From: Clostridia bacterium | GTDB lineage: Bacteria > Bacillota > Clostridia > Oscillospirales > Acutalibacteraceae | Direction: 5' to 3' | DNA length: 13,594 nt | Assembly: GCA_900767015.1 (NCBI GenBank) | Contig: CAAFXQ010000169.1 | Coordinates: 1-13,594 of the forward strand | Part shown: one piece after another, positions 5,295 through 13,219 of the stretch | Layout of the letters: every line of letters begins with the position of its first letter | Numbering within the stretch: the stretch's first letter is position 1 | Made by a program: the position numbers and the translations under genes | Notes under the pieces: model-generated | The model's database searches: none | What the model was told of the DNA's origin: nothing | What the model saw: only the letters and a program-made list of their open reading frames with translations

Positions 5295-6245
5295 TTAGTC
5301 TTCGTCAGATCTGAGACTCAGACCGAAGGAATGAAGCTTGTTGATCACTTCGTCAAGAGATTTCTTGCCGAGGTTTCTGACCTTCATCATATCTTCCTCT
5401 GTCTTGGTTGTCAAATCTTCAACCGTGTTGATGCCTGCACGCTTCAAGCAGTTGAACGAACGTACAGACAAGTCAAGTTCCTCAATGGTCATCTCAAGAA
5501 CTCTTTCCTTGGAGTCCTCGCTCTTGTCAACCATTATCTCAGTGTCATACGCCTCTCCCGACAGATCGCCGAAGAGAGCGAGATGTTCGTTGAGAAACTT
5601 GGCTGCGAGAGATACGGCTTCTGTCGCCGCAATCGTCTTGTCTGTCCAGACCTCAAGCGTAAGCTTGTCAAGGTCTGTCGTCTGACGGACACGGGTATTT
5701 TCAACCGTGTAATTGACTTTCAACACCGGTGTGTATATTGAGTCGATTGCAATAACTCCGATCGGCGGCTTCATCTTCTCTTTGTTCTGTTCAGCCGAAA
5801 CGTAGCCTCTGCCCTTGTCACAGGTCAGCTCCATGCTTACATGAGCGTCCTTGTCAAGCGTGCAGATATGGGCTTCCGGATTGAGAATCTCAACCTCGGA
5901 ATCGCACTTGATGTCGCCGGCAAGAACTTCGCCCTCGCCGTTGGCCTCAATATAGATCGTTTTCGGTCCTTCGCCGTATATCTTGAGAATAACACGCTTT
6001 AAGTTGAGCACGATTTCGGTGACGTCTTCCTTGACGCCGGGAATCGTTGAGAACTCGTGAAGAACTCCGTCAATCTTAACGCTTGTTATCGCATATCCGG
6101 GAAGAGAAGAAAGAAGAATTCTTCTCAGGCTGTTGCCCAAGGTGATTCCGTAACCGCTTTCCAACGGGGATACAATGATCTTGCCGTAGGTGCCGTCGGG
6201 AGCTAACTCAGCAGTTTCAATTCTGGGCTTTTCAATTCCTATCAT
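5295..6245 (-). CDS. rpoA: DNA-directed RNA polymerase subunit alpha
   Basis: A 316-residue protein, the usual length for Firmicutes alpha. The N-terminal domain (about 1-235) carries the dimerisation and assembly region, including the GYGITLGNSLRRILLSSLPG block (31-50). A flexible linker (about 236-250) follows. The C-terminal domain (about 251-312) has the helix-hairpin-helix fold with LSVRSFNCLKRAGI (259-272); R262, N265 and C266 correspond to E. coli R265, N268 and C269, the UP-element and activator contact surface. The second hairpin is VRNLGKKSLDEV (289-300). It lies 44 bases after rpsD, the widest gap in the cluster, so an internal signal there is possible, but none is obvious. Confidence 0.98.
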   Translation of the reverse strand: MIGIEKPRIETAELAPDGTYGKIIVSPLESGYGITLGNSLRRILLSSLPGYAITSVKIDGVLHEFSTIPGVKEDVTEIVLNLKRVILKIYGEGPKTIYIEANGEGEVLAGDIKCDSEVEILNPEAHICTLDKDAHVSMELTCDKGRGYVSAEQNKEKMKPPIGVIAIDSIYTPVLKVNYTVENTRVRQTTDLDKLTLEVWTDKTIAATEAVSLAAKFLNEHLALFGDLSGEAYDTEIMVDKSEDSKERVLEMTIEELDLSVRSFNCLKRAGINTVEDLTTKTEEDMMKVRNLGKKSLDEVINKLHSFGLSLRSDED

Positions 6246-6289
6246 GCAAACCCTCCTTATTCTACTGTGGTTTTGTAAGGAACTGTCTA

Positions 6290-6916
6290 TTACTTAGAAT
6301 AGAACTCGACAATAAGATGTTCTTCAACCGGTGTTGTGATCTGCTCACGCTCCGGAAGAGCGACTACCTTCGCTTCAAGAGTCTCAGCATTCAGATCAAG
6401 CCATTCGGGAACCGGTCTTGATGCGTTTGCTTCAAGAACAGCCTTGATCTTTACGCTGTCACGGCTCTTTGCCTTGATGGAAACCGTGTCGCCTGCCTTG
6501 AGCAGATAACTCGGAATGTCAACCTTCTTGCCGTTTACCAGATAATGACCGTGTGTTACAAGCTGTCTTGCTTCGGCTCTTGAAGAAGCCCAGCCGAGCG
6601 TGTAAACAACGTTGTCAAGACGGCTTTCGCAGATACGAAGAAGGTTTGTACCTGTTACGCCGGACTTGCGCTCAGCCATAAGGAAATATTTGTGGAACTG
6701 TCCTTCCTGGATTCCGTAATAACGTCTTGCCTGCTGCTTTGCGCGAAGCTGAAGTCCGTATTCGGAATTCTTGCTGCGGTTCTGACCGTGCTGACCGGGG
6801 GCATAGGAACGACGCTCAATAGCACACTTGCCGGTGTAGCATCTGTCACCCTTTAAAAAGAGCTTCTTGCCCTCGCGGCGGCACATCTTACATACCGCAC
6901 CTGTATATCTTGCCAT
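6290..6916 (-). CDS. rpsD: 30S ribosomal protein S4 (zinc-binding form)
   Basis: A 208-residue protein beginning MARYTGAVCKMCRREG. C9, C12, C26 and C31 form a C-X2-C-X13-C-X4-C zinc site, the metal-binding form of S4 that many bacteria replace with a Cys-free copy. The S4 RNA-binding domain spans about 98-160 (CESRLDNVVYTLG onward, with SSRAEARQLVTHGH). S4 is a primary assembly protein of the small subunit and a known autoregulator of ribosomal operons; no S4-binding leader is evident in the 15-base gap to rpsK. Its place between rpsK and rpoA is the clostridial arrangement. In Bacillus rpsD is elsewhere. Confidence 0.98.
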   Translation of the reverse strand: MARYTGAVCKMCRREGKKLFLKGDRCYTGKCAIERRSYAPGQHGQNRSKNSEYGLQLRAKQQARRYYGIQEGQFHKYFLMAERKSGVTGTNLLRICESRLDNVVYTLGWASSRAEARQLVTHGHYLVNGKKVDIPSYLLKAGDTVSIKAKSRDSVKIKAVLEANASRPVPEWLDLNAETLEAKVVALPEREQITTPVEEHLIVEFYSK

Positions 6917-6931
6917 ATGATTGTACCTCCG

Positions 6932-7333
6932 TTATACGCGTCTTCTCTTGGGCGGACGGCAGCCGTTGTGCGGAATCGGAGTAACGTCTTTAATCATTGT
7001 TACATCGAGTCCTGCAGTCTGTAAAGCTCTGATTGCGGCTTCACGGCCTGCGCCCGGTCCCTTAACATATACTTCAACAGTCTTCATGCCGTGCTCCATA
7101 GCAGCCTTTGCAGCGGTTTCAGCCGCTGTCTGCGCAGCATAGGGAGTGGATTTTCTTGAGCCTCTGAAGCCCATTTCACCGGCACTTGCCCATGACACAG
7201 CGTTACCCTGGGTATCAGTAATAGTAACGATTGTGTTGTTGAAGGTGGATTGGATATGGGCCGCACCGCGTTCAATGTTCTTTCTTTCGCGGCGACGGCG
7301 AACGGTAGTTTTCTTGCCTACCTTAGCAGCCAT
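6932..7333 (-). CDS. rpsK: 30S ribosomal protein S11
   Basis: A 133-residue protein of normal length. Typical elements are the basic N-terminus (KKTTVRRRRERKN), AHIQSTFNNTIVTITD (26-41 region), the SWASAGEMGFRGSRKSTPYAAQ block, VKGPGAGREAAIRALQ, and the conserved tail DVTPIPHNGCRPPKRRRV. S11 sits on the platform of the 30S subunit beside S18 and helps shape the E and P sites. It lies 19 bases after rpsM and 15 before rpsD, with GGAGG upstream of its ATG. Confidence 0.98.
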   Translation of the reverse strand: MAAKVGKKTTVRRRRERKNIERGAAHIQSTFNNTIVTITDTQGNAVSWASAGEMGFRGSRKSTPYAAQTAAETAAKAAMEHGMKTVEVYVKGPGAGREAAIRALQTAGLDVTMIKDVTPIPHNGCRPPKRRRV

Positions 7334-7352
7334 AATAGCATCCTCCTTTTAA

Positions 7353-7721
7353 TTACTTCTTCTTGTTTGCGATGGTCTTCTTCGGACCCTTGCGTGTACG
7401 GGCGTTTGTCTTGGAACGCTGTCCTCTTACGGGAAGTCCCTTTCTGTGACGTACGCCGCGGTAGCAGCCGATTTCGATCAGTCTCTTGATATCGAATGCC
7501 GTCTTTCTTCTGAGGTCACCTTCAACCTTAACGTTGTGGTCGATGTACTCACGAAGCTTTGAAACGTCATCTTCGGTTAAGTCCTTAACTCTGATGTCGG
7601 GGTCAACGCCTGTTGCAGCAATAATGTCTGCAGCCGTTTTGCGACCAATACCGTAGATATAAGTTAAAGCGATTTCAACTCTCTTATCTCTCGGAAGGTC
7701 AACACCTGAAATACGAGCCAT
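7353..7721 (-). CDS. rpsM: 30S ribosomal protein S13
   Basis: A 122-residue protein starting MARISGVDLPRDKRVEIALT with YGIGRKTAADII (24-35), the helix-turn-helix-like core of the S13 family. The C-terminal basic tail RSKTNARTRKGPKKTIANKKK extends toward the decoding region and the P-site tRNA. S13 forms bridges to the 50S subunit at the head of the 30S. It begins 31 bases after rpmJ and is the classical first gene of the alpha cluster. Nothing is unusual. Confidence 0.98.
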   Translation of the reverse strand: MARISGVDLPRDKRVEIALTYIYGIGRKTAADIIAATGVDPDIRVKDLTEDDVSKLREYIDHNVKVEGDLRRKTAFDIKRLIEIGCYRGVRHRKGLPVRGQRSKTNARTRKGPKKTIANKKK

Positions 7722-7752
7722 TTATCAGTTCACCTCCATTTTTCTTGCGCCA

Positions 7753-7866
7753 TTAGCCCTGACGCTGCTTGTGCTTGGGATTTTCACAGATAACCATGAC
7801 CTTACCCTTGCGCTTAATGATTTTGCATTTTTCGCAGATTTTCTTGACAGAAGGTCTGACTTTCAT
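7753..7866 (-). CDS. rpmJ: 50S ribosomal protein L36 (zinc-binding form)
   Basis: A 37-residue protein translated directly from the sequence: it opens MKVRPSVKKICEKCKIIKRK and ends ENPKHKQRQG. C11, C14, C27 and H32 form the CCCH zinc ribbon, the metal-binding version of L36. It binds 23S rRNA in the large subunit. GAGGTATAGTTCAG precedes the ATG, with the GAGG at proper spacing. It sits between infA and rpsM, as in most bacteria. It is easily missed because of its length. Confidence 0.98.
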   Translation of the reverse strand: MKVRPSVKKICEKCKIIKRKGKVMVICENPKHKQRQG

Positions 7867-7905
7867 CTGAACTATACCTCCTCGAAAATTTTCCTTTATT
7901 TAAGG

Positions 7906-8124
7906 TTATTTGGATCTCCATGTTATGCGGCCCTTTGTCAGGTCGTAGGGAGACATTTCGACCGTGACCTTATCGCCGGGGAGAATACGGATGTTGTTCA
8001 TTCGTAATTTTCCGGAAATGTGAGCCTGAATGATGTGTCCGTTGTCAAGCTCGACTTTGAAGGTTGCGTTCGGCAGCGCCTCAACAACAGCACCCTCAAT
8101 TTCGATCATATCCTGTTTTGACAT
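7906..8124 (-). CDS. infA: translation initiation factor IF-1
   Basis: A 72-residue protein, the standard IF-1 length, consisting of one OB fold. It has the conserved IEIEGAVVEALPNATFKVEL (7-26), GHIIQAHISGKLRMN and IRILPGDKVTVEMSPYDLTKGRI blocks. IF-1 binds the 30S A site with IF-2 and IF-3 during initiation. Small deviations from the usual sequence are MNNIR where MNFIR or MNYIR is common, and TWRSK in place of TYRxK at the C-terminus. It starts 17 bases after the KOW-domain gene. Confidence 0.97.
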   Translation of the reverse strand: MSKQDMIEIEGAVVEALPNATFKVELDNGHIIQAHISGKLRMNNIRILPGDKVTVEMSPYDLTKGRITWRSK

Positions 8125-8141
8125 AACTATCTCTGCCTCTC

Positions 8142-8378
8142 TTAGATTTGTAACTGTCTGAGCGCTCTGCGAAGCCTCAGATCGGTTGCCAATGATTCTT
8201 CGTCAAGCCGATATCCGGTTTTCATAAGATGACGGGGATTTTTGCGTTTCGCTCTTTTGAGCGGACGTTCCTTTCCGTCACAGACCAAAACCGAACCGTT
8301 CTCTGTTCCGACTACCGCAAGCAGGCGTCCTTTATCACGTCCTGCGGCGGAATACACTACCGTTCCTCTTTCAAGCAT
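8142..8378 (-). CDS. KOW-domain RNA-binding protein (L14e/L27e-like)
   Basis: A 78-residue protein. Residues about 3-35 form a KOW motif (RGTVVYSAAGRDKGRLLAVVG), like the N-terminal part of archaeal/eukaryotic L14e and L27e. The rest is strongly basic, with KRAKRKNPRHL at about 41-51 and a basic C-terminal helix, which fits rRNA or tRNA binding. A homologous small gene occupies the map-infA interval in many Firmicutes (Bacillus ybzG appears to be the counterpart), but its role is poorly defined. It starts 6 bases after the map stop with only a weak RBS-like purine run overlapping the end of map, so it is probably translationally coupled. Confidence 0.88.
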   Translation of the reverse strand: MLERGTVVYSAAGRDKGRLLAVVGTENGSVLVCDGKERPLKRAKRKNPRHLMKTGYRLDEESLATDLRLRRALRQLQI

Positions 8379-8384
8379 AGGCGC

Positions 8385-9134
8385 TTACTCTTTCGTAAGG
8401 ATCACCGGGCCGTCGTTTGTGATTGCCACGGTGTGCTCGAAATGAGCGGAAAGCTTATGGTCGGCTGTTTTGACCGTCCAGCCGTCAGGCATCTGTCTGA
8501 TGGCCGCCGTGCCTTCGTTGATCATCGGCTCAATAGCGAGTGTCATGCCCGGTAACAGGCGTACGCCGCGACCGGCCTTGCCGTAATTCGGGACACTCGG
8601 ATCTTCATGTAATTCTCTGCCGACGCCGTGACCCGTGTACTCACGGACGACGCCGTAGCCCCTTTGTTCGCAGTAAACCTGAACCGCCGAGGCAATATCG
8701 CCGATCTTGTTGCCGGGAACCGCCATTTCGATTGCCTTGTAAAGGCTCTCTTTGGTGGTGTCCATCAGCCGCTGTGCCTCTTCGGAAATCTTTCCGCAGG
8801 CAAAAGTGGCAGCATTATCGCCGTTATAGCCGTGTATCTTAGCACCCAGGTCAATGCTTACAATGTCGCCTTCTTTGAGAATACGTTCTTTGCTTGGTAT
8901 GCCATGAATGATCTCGTCGTTTATGGAAATGCATGCGGTGGCAGGAAAGCCGTACAGGTGAAGAAAGTTCGGTTCCGCACCCTGGCTTTTAATGTATTCG
9001 TAGGCGATCCGGTCGATTTCCCAAGTGGAAACGCCCGGCCTTACCGCCTCGCCTGCCACGCGTAGTGCTCCGGCAGATATTCTGCACGCCTCTTTCATGA
9101 GCGAAAGCTCCCGAGTCGTTTTGAGCACTATCAT
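8385..9134 (-). CDS. map: methionine aminopeptidase, type I
   Basis: A 249-residue protein of the short type I (no zinc-finger extension). Metal ligands are all present: D95 (SIDLGA), D106 (GYNGDNA), H169 (TGHGVGRELHEDP), E202 (LAIEPM) and E233 (HFEHTVAI). The substrate-side H78 (DEIIHGIP) is also present. The positions run exactly two behind the E. coli enzyme. It removes the initiator Met from nascent proteins in the cytosol after deformylation. Only 2 bases separate it from the adk stop, and its GGAGG lies inside the end of adk, which implies translational coupling. Confidence 0.98.
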   Translation of the reverse strand: MIVLKTTRELSLMKEACRISAGALRVAGEAVRPGVSTWEIDRIAYEYIKSQGAEPNFLHLYGFPATACISINDEIIHGIPSKERILKEGDIVSIDLGAKIHGYNGDNAATFACGKISEEAQRLMDTTKESLYKAIEMAVPGNKIGDIASAVQVYCEQRGYGVVREYTGHGVGRELHEDPSVPNYGKAGRGVRLLPGMTLAIEPMINEGTAAIRQMPDGWTVKTADHKLSAHFEHTVAITNDGPVILTKE

Positions 9135-9136
9135 GC

Positions 9137-9769
9137 TTAATCCTCCAATGCTTTGAGGGTGAGTGCCGTCGTATCGGCGATTTCCTCCTGACCCTCAACG
9201 ATGCGAAGCTTGCCTTTCTTTTCGTAGAACTCCTTGAGCGGTTCGGTCTGCGTGTGATATACCGCAAGACGCTCTAAAACCGTGTCGGGGTGGTCATCCT
9301 TACGCTGTACAAGCTCACTGCCGCAGCTGTTGCAGACGCCTTCTTTTTCCGGCTTTTTATAAAGCAGATGATAGGAAGCGCCGCAGCCTTGGCAAACCCG
9401 TCTGCCTGACATTCTGGCTGCGATTTTTTCGTCCGGCACTTCGATATCGATTACCTTGTCGATTTCGATTCCCATTTCGTCAAGCGCCTCAGCCTGAGGT
9501 ACCGTTCTCGGGAAGCCGTCAAGAATAAAACCGTTTTTGCAGTCGTCGGCTTTGAGTCTGTCCTTGATGATGCCGATAACGACCTCATCGGGAACAAGGG
9601 CTCCTTTTTCAATGAAATCCTTGGCTTTTCTGCCCATTTCCGTGCCGTCCTTAATAGCGGCCCGGATAATGTTGCCGGTTGATATCGTAGGGATACTGAG
9701 GCGTTCGCTTACAACCTCCGCCTGCGTACCTTTACCTGCGCCCGGTGCGCCGAGAAATATCAGTTTCAT
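9137..9769 (-). CDS. adk: adenylate kinase (zinc lid form)
   Basis: A 210-residue protein. The P-loop is GAPGAGKGT (7-15). The NMP-binding part follows with TGNIIRAAI (31-39), then LDGFPRT (83-89) and R123. The LID domain carries C126-X2-C129 and C146-X2-C149, a four-cysteine zinc site usual in Gram-positive adenylate kinases and absent in E. coli. R156 and R167 in RKDDHPDTVLERL complete the active site. It catalyses ATP + AMP = 2 ADP in the cytosol. The position between secY and map is conserved in Firmicutes. It lies 14 bases after secY. Confidence 0.98.
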   Translation of the reverse strand: MKLIFLGAPGAGKGTQAEVVSERLSIPTISTGNIIRAAIKDGTEMGRKAKDFIEKGALVPDEVVIGIIKDRLKADDCKNGFILDGFPRTVPQAEALDEMGIEIDKVIDIEVPDEKIAARMSGRRVCQGCGASYHLLYKKPEKEGVCNSCGSELVQRKDDHPDTVLERLAVYHTQTEPLKEFYEKKGKLRIVEGQEEIADTTALTLKALED

Positions 9770-9783
9770 CTTTGCACCCCCGA

Positions 9784-11106
9784 TTAGTCAAGGAAGCCCT
9801 TATAGTGTCTCATCATCATCTGGCTTTCAAGCTGCTTGGTAGTTTCAAGCGCAACGCCGACTACGATGATAAGAGAGGTACCGCCGAGAGAAAGCATCAT
9901 CGGTGAGCCGATAAGCTTTGTAAACAGGGTAAGAAGATTCGGGAAGAGAGCAACAACGCTCAGAAGAAGGGCGCCCATAAGGGTGATTCTGTTGAGGATC
10001 TTCTTAATGTAGTCCGCTGTCGGCTTGCCCGGACGGATACCCGGAATCATACCGCTGTTCTTACGGATATTATTGGCCATTTCAACCGGATTGTACTGAA
10101 TGCTTGCATAGAAGTAAGCGAAGAACAGAATCAGGAAGAAATACATGATGGCGTAAGCCCAGTGGCTCGATTCGAAAATTGAGAAGAAGGTTGCCCAACC
10201 GCCCTTGATCTTGTCTTCACTTAAGAAGAGCTTGATTGTCGGCGGAATGGAAAGAATGGAAGAAGCGAAGATAACGGGAAGAACACCGGACATATTAACC
10301 TTGATGGGAATATGGGTGCTCTGACCGCCGTACATCTTACGGCCAACCACTCGTTTTGCGTACTGAACGGGAATTCGTCTTTCAGCGTTATCCATCCATA
10401 CGATGAAAGCAATCATCGCAAGAAGAAGAATAACGACAATCGGAACGAGGACGTAATACGTCTTCAGACCCTGACTGAGATATCCGTACAGGGTAGCTAC
10501 AAGTGTCGGCATACGGGATACGATACCGGCAAAAAGGATAATGGAAATACCGTTGCCGATACCCTTGTCGTTAACCTGCTCGCCGAGCCACATGACAAGG
10601 CAGGAGCCGGCAACGAGAACTAAGATAATCGCTAAGCCCTGAAGAACAGCGGCAAAGCCGGTGAACAGTTCGCCGTTGGCGTCGGTTACAACATAGCCCT
10701 TTGCTCTCAGGTATACGAAGTAAGCGATTGACTGAAGCAGAGCAAGACCGGCCGTTGTGTAACGGGTAATGGTCGCCATTTTCTTTCTGCCCTCTTCGCC
10801 TTCCTTGGAGAGCTTTTCAAGGGCGGGAATCGCAACCGTGAGAAGCTGAATGATAATGGAGCTGTTGATGTACGGTGTTACGGACAGCGCAAAAATGGTT
10901 CCGTAGTTGAACGCATCACCGGTGAGCATTGCAAGATAGTTCATGAATGTCTCGCCGTTGGGGTCAACGATACCGTTACCTGTGATGTTGGTGAACGGAA
11001 CAGGGATTGCAGCGCCGATTCTGAAAATCAAAACTATAAGTGCCGTGAAAAGCATCTTCTTACGAAGGTCTGCGATCTTCCATGCATTTATAAACGTTTT
11101 TATCAC
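9784..11106 (-). CDS. secY: protein translocase channel subunit SecY
   Basis: A 440-residue polytopic membrane protein with about ten transmembrane segments, the first near residues 16-37. The family signature GEQVNDKGIGNGIS (175-188) and the cytoplasmic segment with NPVEMANNIRKNSG before TM9 (about 340-353) are present. It forms the export channel with SecE and SecG and works with SecA. The start codon is GTG at 11104-11106; only one base separates it from the rplO stop (TGA-A-GTG). GAGGTG inside the last rplO codons serves as RBS, so translation is coupled to L15. The next codon is ATA and no better ATG fits the family start. Confidence 0.97.
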   Translation of the reverse strand: MIKTFINAWKIADLRKKMLFTALIVLIFRIGAAIPVPFTNITGNGIVDPNGETFMNYLAMLTGDAFNYGTIFALSVTPYINSSIIIQLLTVAIPALEKLSKEGEEGRKKMATITRYTTAGLALLQSIAYFVYLRAKGYVVTDANGELFTGFAAVLQGLAIILVLVAGSCLVMWLGEQVNDKGIGNGISIILFAGIVSRMPTLVATLYGYLSQGLKTYYVLVPIVVILLLAMIAFIVWMDNAERRIPVQYAKRVVGRKMYGGQSTHIPIKVNMSGVLPVIFASSILSIPPTIKLFLSEDKIKGGWATFFSIFESSHWAYAIMYFFLILFFAYFYASIQYNPVEMANNIRKNSGMIPGIRPGKPTADYIKKILNRITLMGALLLSVVALFPNLLTLFTKLIGSPMMLSLGGTSLIIVVGVALETTKQLESQMMMRHYKGFLD

Positions 11107-11107
11107 T

Positions 11108-11551
11108 TCAGATCACCTCGGTCTTTCCGCCCGCAGCCTCAATTTTCTGCTTTGCAGAGTCACTGAAAGCATTAGCCTGAACTGTGAGTGCCTTGGTGAT
11201 GTCTCCGTTTCCGAGAACTTTGACACCGTCAAGAACCTTTTTTACAAGACCTTTCTCAACGAGTGATTCGATCGTAACGGTATCGCCGTTTTCGTAAGCC
11301 TTTTCAAGAGCGGCTACGTTTACGATCGCCATTTCAGTAGCAAAGATGTTGACGAAGCCTCTTTTCGGGATTCGTCTTTGAAGGGGCATCTGACCGCCTT
11401 CGAAGCCGGCGCGCATGCCTCTGCCGGCACGGGCCTTCTGACCCTTGTGACCTTTACCTGCAGTTTTACCCTGACCGGAAGCGGGGCCTCTGCCTATACG
11501 CTTGCGCTCTTTGGTTGAACCTGCGGCAGGTGAAAGTTCGTGCAGTTTCAT
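11108..11551 (-). CDS. rplO: 50S ribosomal protein L15
   Basis: A 147-residue protein with the usual opening MKLHELSPAAGSTKERKRIG, the glycine-rich basic stretch (GRGPASGQGKTAGKGHKGQKARAG region, about 20-44) and the GFEGGQMPLQRRIPKRGF block (about 49-66). L15 binds 23S rRNA and is a late assembly protein of the 50S subunit. It lies 19 bases after rpmD, and its end contains the RBS of secY. The family length is normal and nothing is missing. Confidence 0.97.
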   Translation of the reverse strand: MKLHELSPAAGSTKERKRIGRGPASGQGKTAGKGHKGQKARAGRGMRAGFEGGQMPLQRRIPKRGFVNIFATEMAIVNVAALEKAYENGDTVTIESLVEKGLVKKVLDGVKVLGNGDITKALTVQANAFSDSAKQKIEAAGGKTEVI

Positions 11552-11570
11552 AGTGTTCGCACCTCCTCTT

Positions 11571-11750
11571 TTATGCTTCGGTAACCTCGATAAGGTGTGA
11601 AATCTTCTTCACCTTACCCTGAGTTTGCGGATTGTTCGGCTGAGTGGACTCGTCGCCGATTTTACGAAGACCGAGTGCATGGGCGGTGGCAATCTGATCC
11701 TTCTTAGAACCGATGAGGCTCTTTACAAGCTTAACCTTAATGTCTGCCAT
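11571..11750 (-). CDS. rpmD: 50S ribosomal protein L30
   Basis: A 59-residue protein, MADIKVKLVKSLIGSKKDQI at the start, with ATAHALGLRKIG in the middle, the usual form and length of bacterial L30. An in-frame GTG exists two codons upstream (11754-11756), but the GGAGGG would then be only two bases away. The ATG at 11748-11750 has 8 bases between GGAGG and the start and matches the family N-terminus, so it is chosen. L30 is a small 50S protein that lies near the 5S rRNA side. It sits between rpsE and rplO as usual. Confidence 0.95.
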   Translation of the reverse strand: MADIKVKLVKSLIGSKKDQIATAHALGLRKIGDESTQPNNPQTQGKVKKISHLIEVTEA

Positions 11751-11763
11751 TTTCACGCCCTCC

Positions 11764-12264
11764 TTAACCTAAGATTTCCTTGGCTGTCTTTCCTCTTACT
11801 TCGGCAACTTCTTCAACGTTGCGAAGCTTTGAAAGACCGTCAATTGTTGCTCTTACAACGTTGCACGGGTTGTTGGAACGAAGAGCCTTTGTACGAATGT
11901 CCTTGATGCCGACTGTTTCAACAACGGCACGGACAGGGCCGCCGGCGATAACGCCGGTACCGGGTGCGGCAGGCTTGAGAAGAACAACGCCTGCGCCGAA
12001 CTTACCGATGATCTCGTGAGGAATGGTTGTGCCCTTGAGAGCAACCTTCATCAGGTTCTTTTTAGCGTCCTCGATACCCTTGCGGATAGCGTCGGGAACT
12101 TCGCCCGATTTGCCGAGACCGAATCCGACAATGCCGTTACCGTCACCGACAACAACCAATGCGGCGAACTTGAAGATACGGCCGCCCTTGACTGTCTTTG
12201 ATACACGGTTGATCGCTACGACACGTTCTGTAAGTTCATAAGCTGATGCATCAATCTTTGTCAT
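11764..12264 (-). CDS. rpsE: 30S ribosomal protein S5
   Basis: A 166-residue protein. The N-terminal double-stranded-RNA-binding-like domain (about 10-75) contains ERVVAINRVSKTVKGGRIFK and ALVVVGDGNGIVGFGLGKS. The C-terminal domain contains AGVVLLKPAAPGTGVIAGGPVRAVVE and the DIRTKALRSNNPCNVVRAT block. S5 lines the mRNA entry site with S3 and S4 and affects decoding fidelity. It starts 19 bases after rplR, with GGAGGA at 8 bases before the ATG. The family length is normal. Confidence 0.98.
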   Translation of the reverse strand: MTKIDASAYELTERVVAINRVSKTVKGGRIFKFAALVVVGDGNGIVGFGLGKSGEVPDAIRKGIEDAKKNLMKVALKGTTIPHEIIGKFGAGVVLLKPAAPGTGVIAGGPVRAVVETVGIKDIRTKALRSNNPCNVVRATIDGLSKLRNVEEVAEVRGKTAKEILG

Positions 12265-12283
12265 AAATCAATTTCCTCCTTGC

Positions 12284-12640
12284 TTAGAACTTCAGGCCGG
12301 CAGCACGAGCGCCGTCTGCAAGTGCCTGAACACGACCGTGATAGATATAACCGCCTCTGTCGAATACGCATTCTTCAATGCCTTTTTCAGCGGCTCTTTT
12401 TCCGAGAAGCTCGCCAACCTTGGTTGCGGCTTCGATGTTTCCACCGTACTCAAAATCCTTCTCCGTTGTTGAAGCGGCGGCGAGGGTAACACCCTGAACG
12501 TCGTCGATCAACTGAGCATAGATGTGGTTGAGTGAACGGTATACGCACAGACGGGGACAAGAAGCAGTACCGCTGATCTTTGCACGGACTCTTGTATGTC
12601 TCTTCTGTCTGGCTTTATTACTGTCTTGTTTGCTGACCAT
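12284..12640 (-). CDS. rplR: 50S ribosomal protein L18
   Basis: A 118-residue protein with a basic N-terminus (KARQKRHTRVRAKISG), PRLCVYRSLNHIYAQLIDD in the core (about 29-47), and the family-typical C-terminus FDRGGYIYHGRVQALADGAR then GLKF. L18 binds 5S rRNA and, with L5, docks it to the 50S subunit. It lies 24 bases after rplF. GGAGTG precedes the ATG. The opening MVSKQDSN differs slightly from the more usual MIxKxxxN, which is not remarkable. Confidence 0.97.
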   Translation of the reverse strand: MVSKQDSNKARQKRHTRVRAKISGTASCPRLCVYRSLNHIYAQLIDDVQGVTLAAASTTEKDFEYGGNIEAATKVGELLGKRAAEKGIEECVFDRGGYIYHGRVQALADGARAAGLKF

Positions 12641-12664
12641 TGAAATTTCACTCCTTTACCAATC

Positions 12665-13207
12665 TTATTTGCCCTTACCGGCTTTACCTTCTTTACGGCG
12701 AATGTGTTCGTCTGCATACTTGATGCCCTTGCCCTTGTAGGGTTCCGGCGGACGCTTTTCACGAACTTCAGCCGCAAACTGGCCGACGATTTCCTTATCC
12801 GGACCGCTGATTACGATCTTGTTCGGAGCGGGAACGTCGATTGTGATGCCGTCGGTCTCCGACATGATTACGTCGTGAGAATAGCCGATCTTCATAACGA
12901 GATCCTTGCCCTTCTTCTCAGCTCTGTAACCGATACCGTTGATCTCAAGCTCCTTTTTGAAACCGGTTGAAACGCCTTCAACCATGTTTGCGATAAGGGA
13001 ACGGGTAAGACCGTGAAGTGATCTGTTTTCCTTCGCATCGTCCGGGCGGGTTACGGTGATAACGTCGCCGTCCTTAGCGATAGCCATGTTGCTGTGGAAA
13101 GTCTTGGTAAGAGTGCCCTTCGGGCCTTTAGCGGTAACGGTGTGACCGTCGATGGTAACGTCAACACCGGCCGGAATGTGAATCGGTAATCTTCCTATAC
13201 GTGACAT
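12665..13207 (-). CDS. rplF: 50S ribosomal protein L6
   Basis: A 180-residue protein opening MSRIGRLPIHIPAGVDVTID, with the two duplicated alpha/beta domains of L6. The first includes VTAKGPKGTLTKTF and HGLTRSLIANMVEGVSTGF. The second includes ELEINGIGYRAEKKGKDL and the conserved rRNA-binding end RPPEPYKGKGIKYADEHIRRKEGKAGKGK (about 152-180, split by P154 and G159). L6 lies at the base of the P stalk near the factor-binding site. It lies 12 bases after rpsH. Nothing is unusual. Confidence 0.98.
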   Translation of the reverse strand: MSRIGRLPIHIPAGVDVTIDGHTVTAKGPKGTLTKTFHSNMAIAKDGDVITVTRPDDAKENRSLHGLTRSLIANMVEGVSTGFKKELEINGIGYRAEKKGKDLVMKIGYSHDVIMSETDGITIDVPAPNKIVISGPDKEIVGQFAAEVREKRPPEPYKGKGIKYADEHIRRKEGKAGKGK

Positions 13208-13219
13208 TTCGGCACCCCC

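Noticed and set aside
5331..5741. 136-codon plus-strand frame antisense to rpoA
   Set aside because: A shadow of rpoA codon usage; the opposite frame is a full-length conserved gene. The other long antisense frames over secY, adk, map and rpsE were rejected for the same reason.
7722..7752. S4-type autoregulatory leader ahead of the alpha cluster
   Set aside because: The rpmJ-rpsM gap is only 31 bases and the other gaps are 1-44 bases, too short for a pseudoknot leader; no convincing fold was seen.
11754..11756. GTG as the rpmD start
   Set aside because: Only two bases would separate it from GGAGG, and the L30 family begins at the ATG two codons later.
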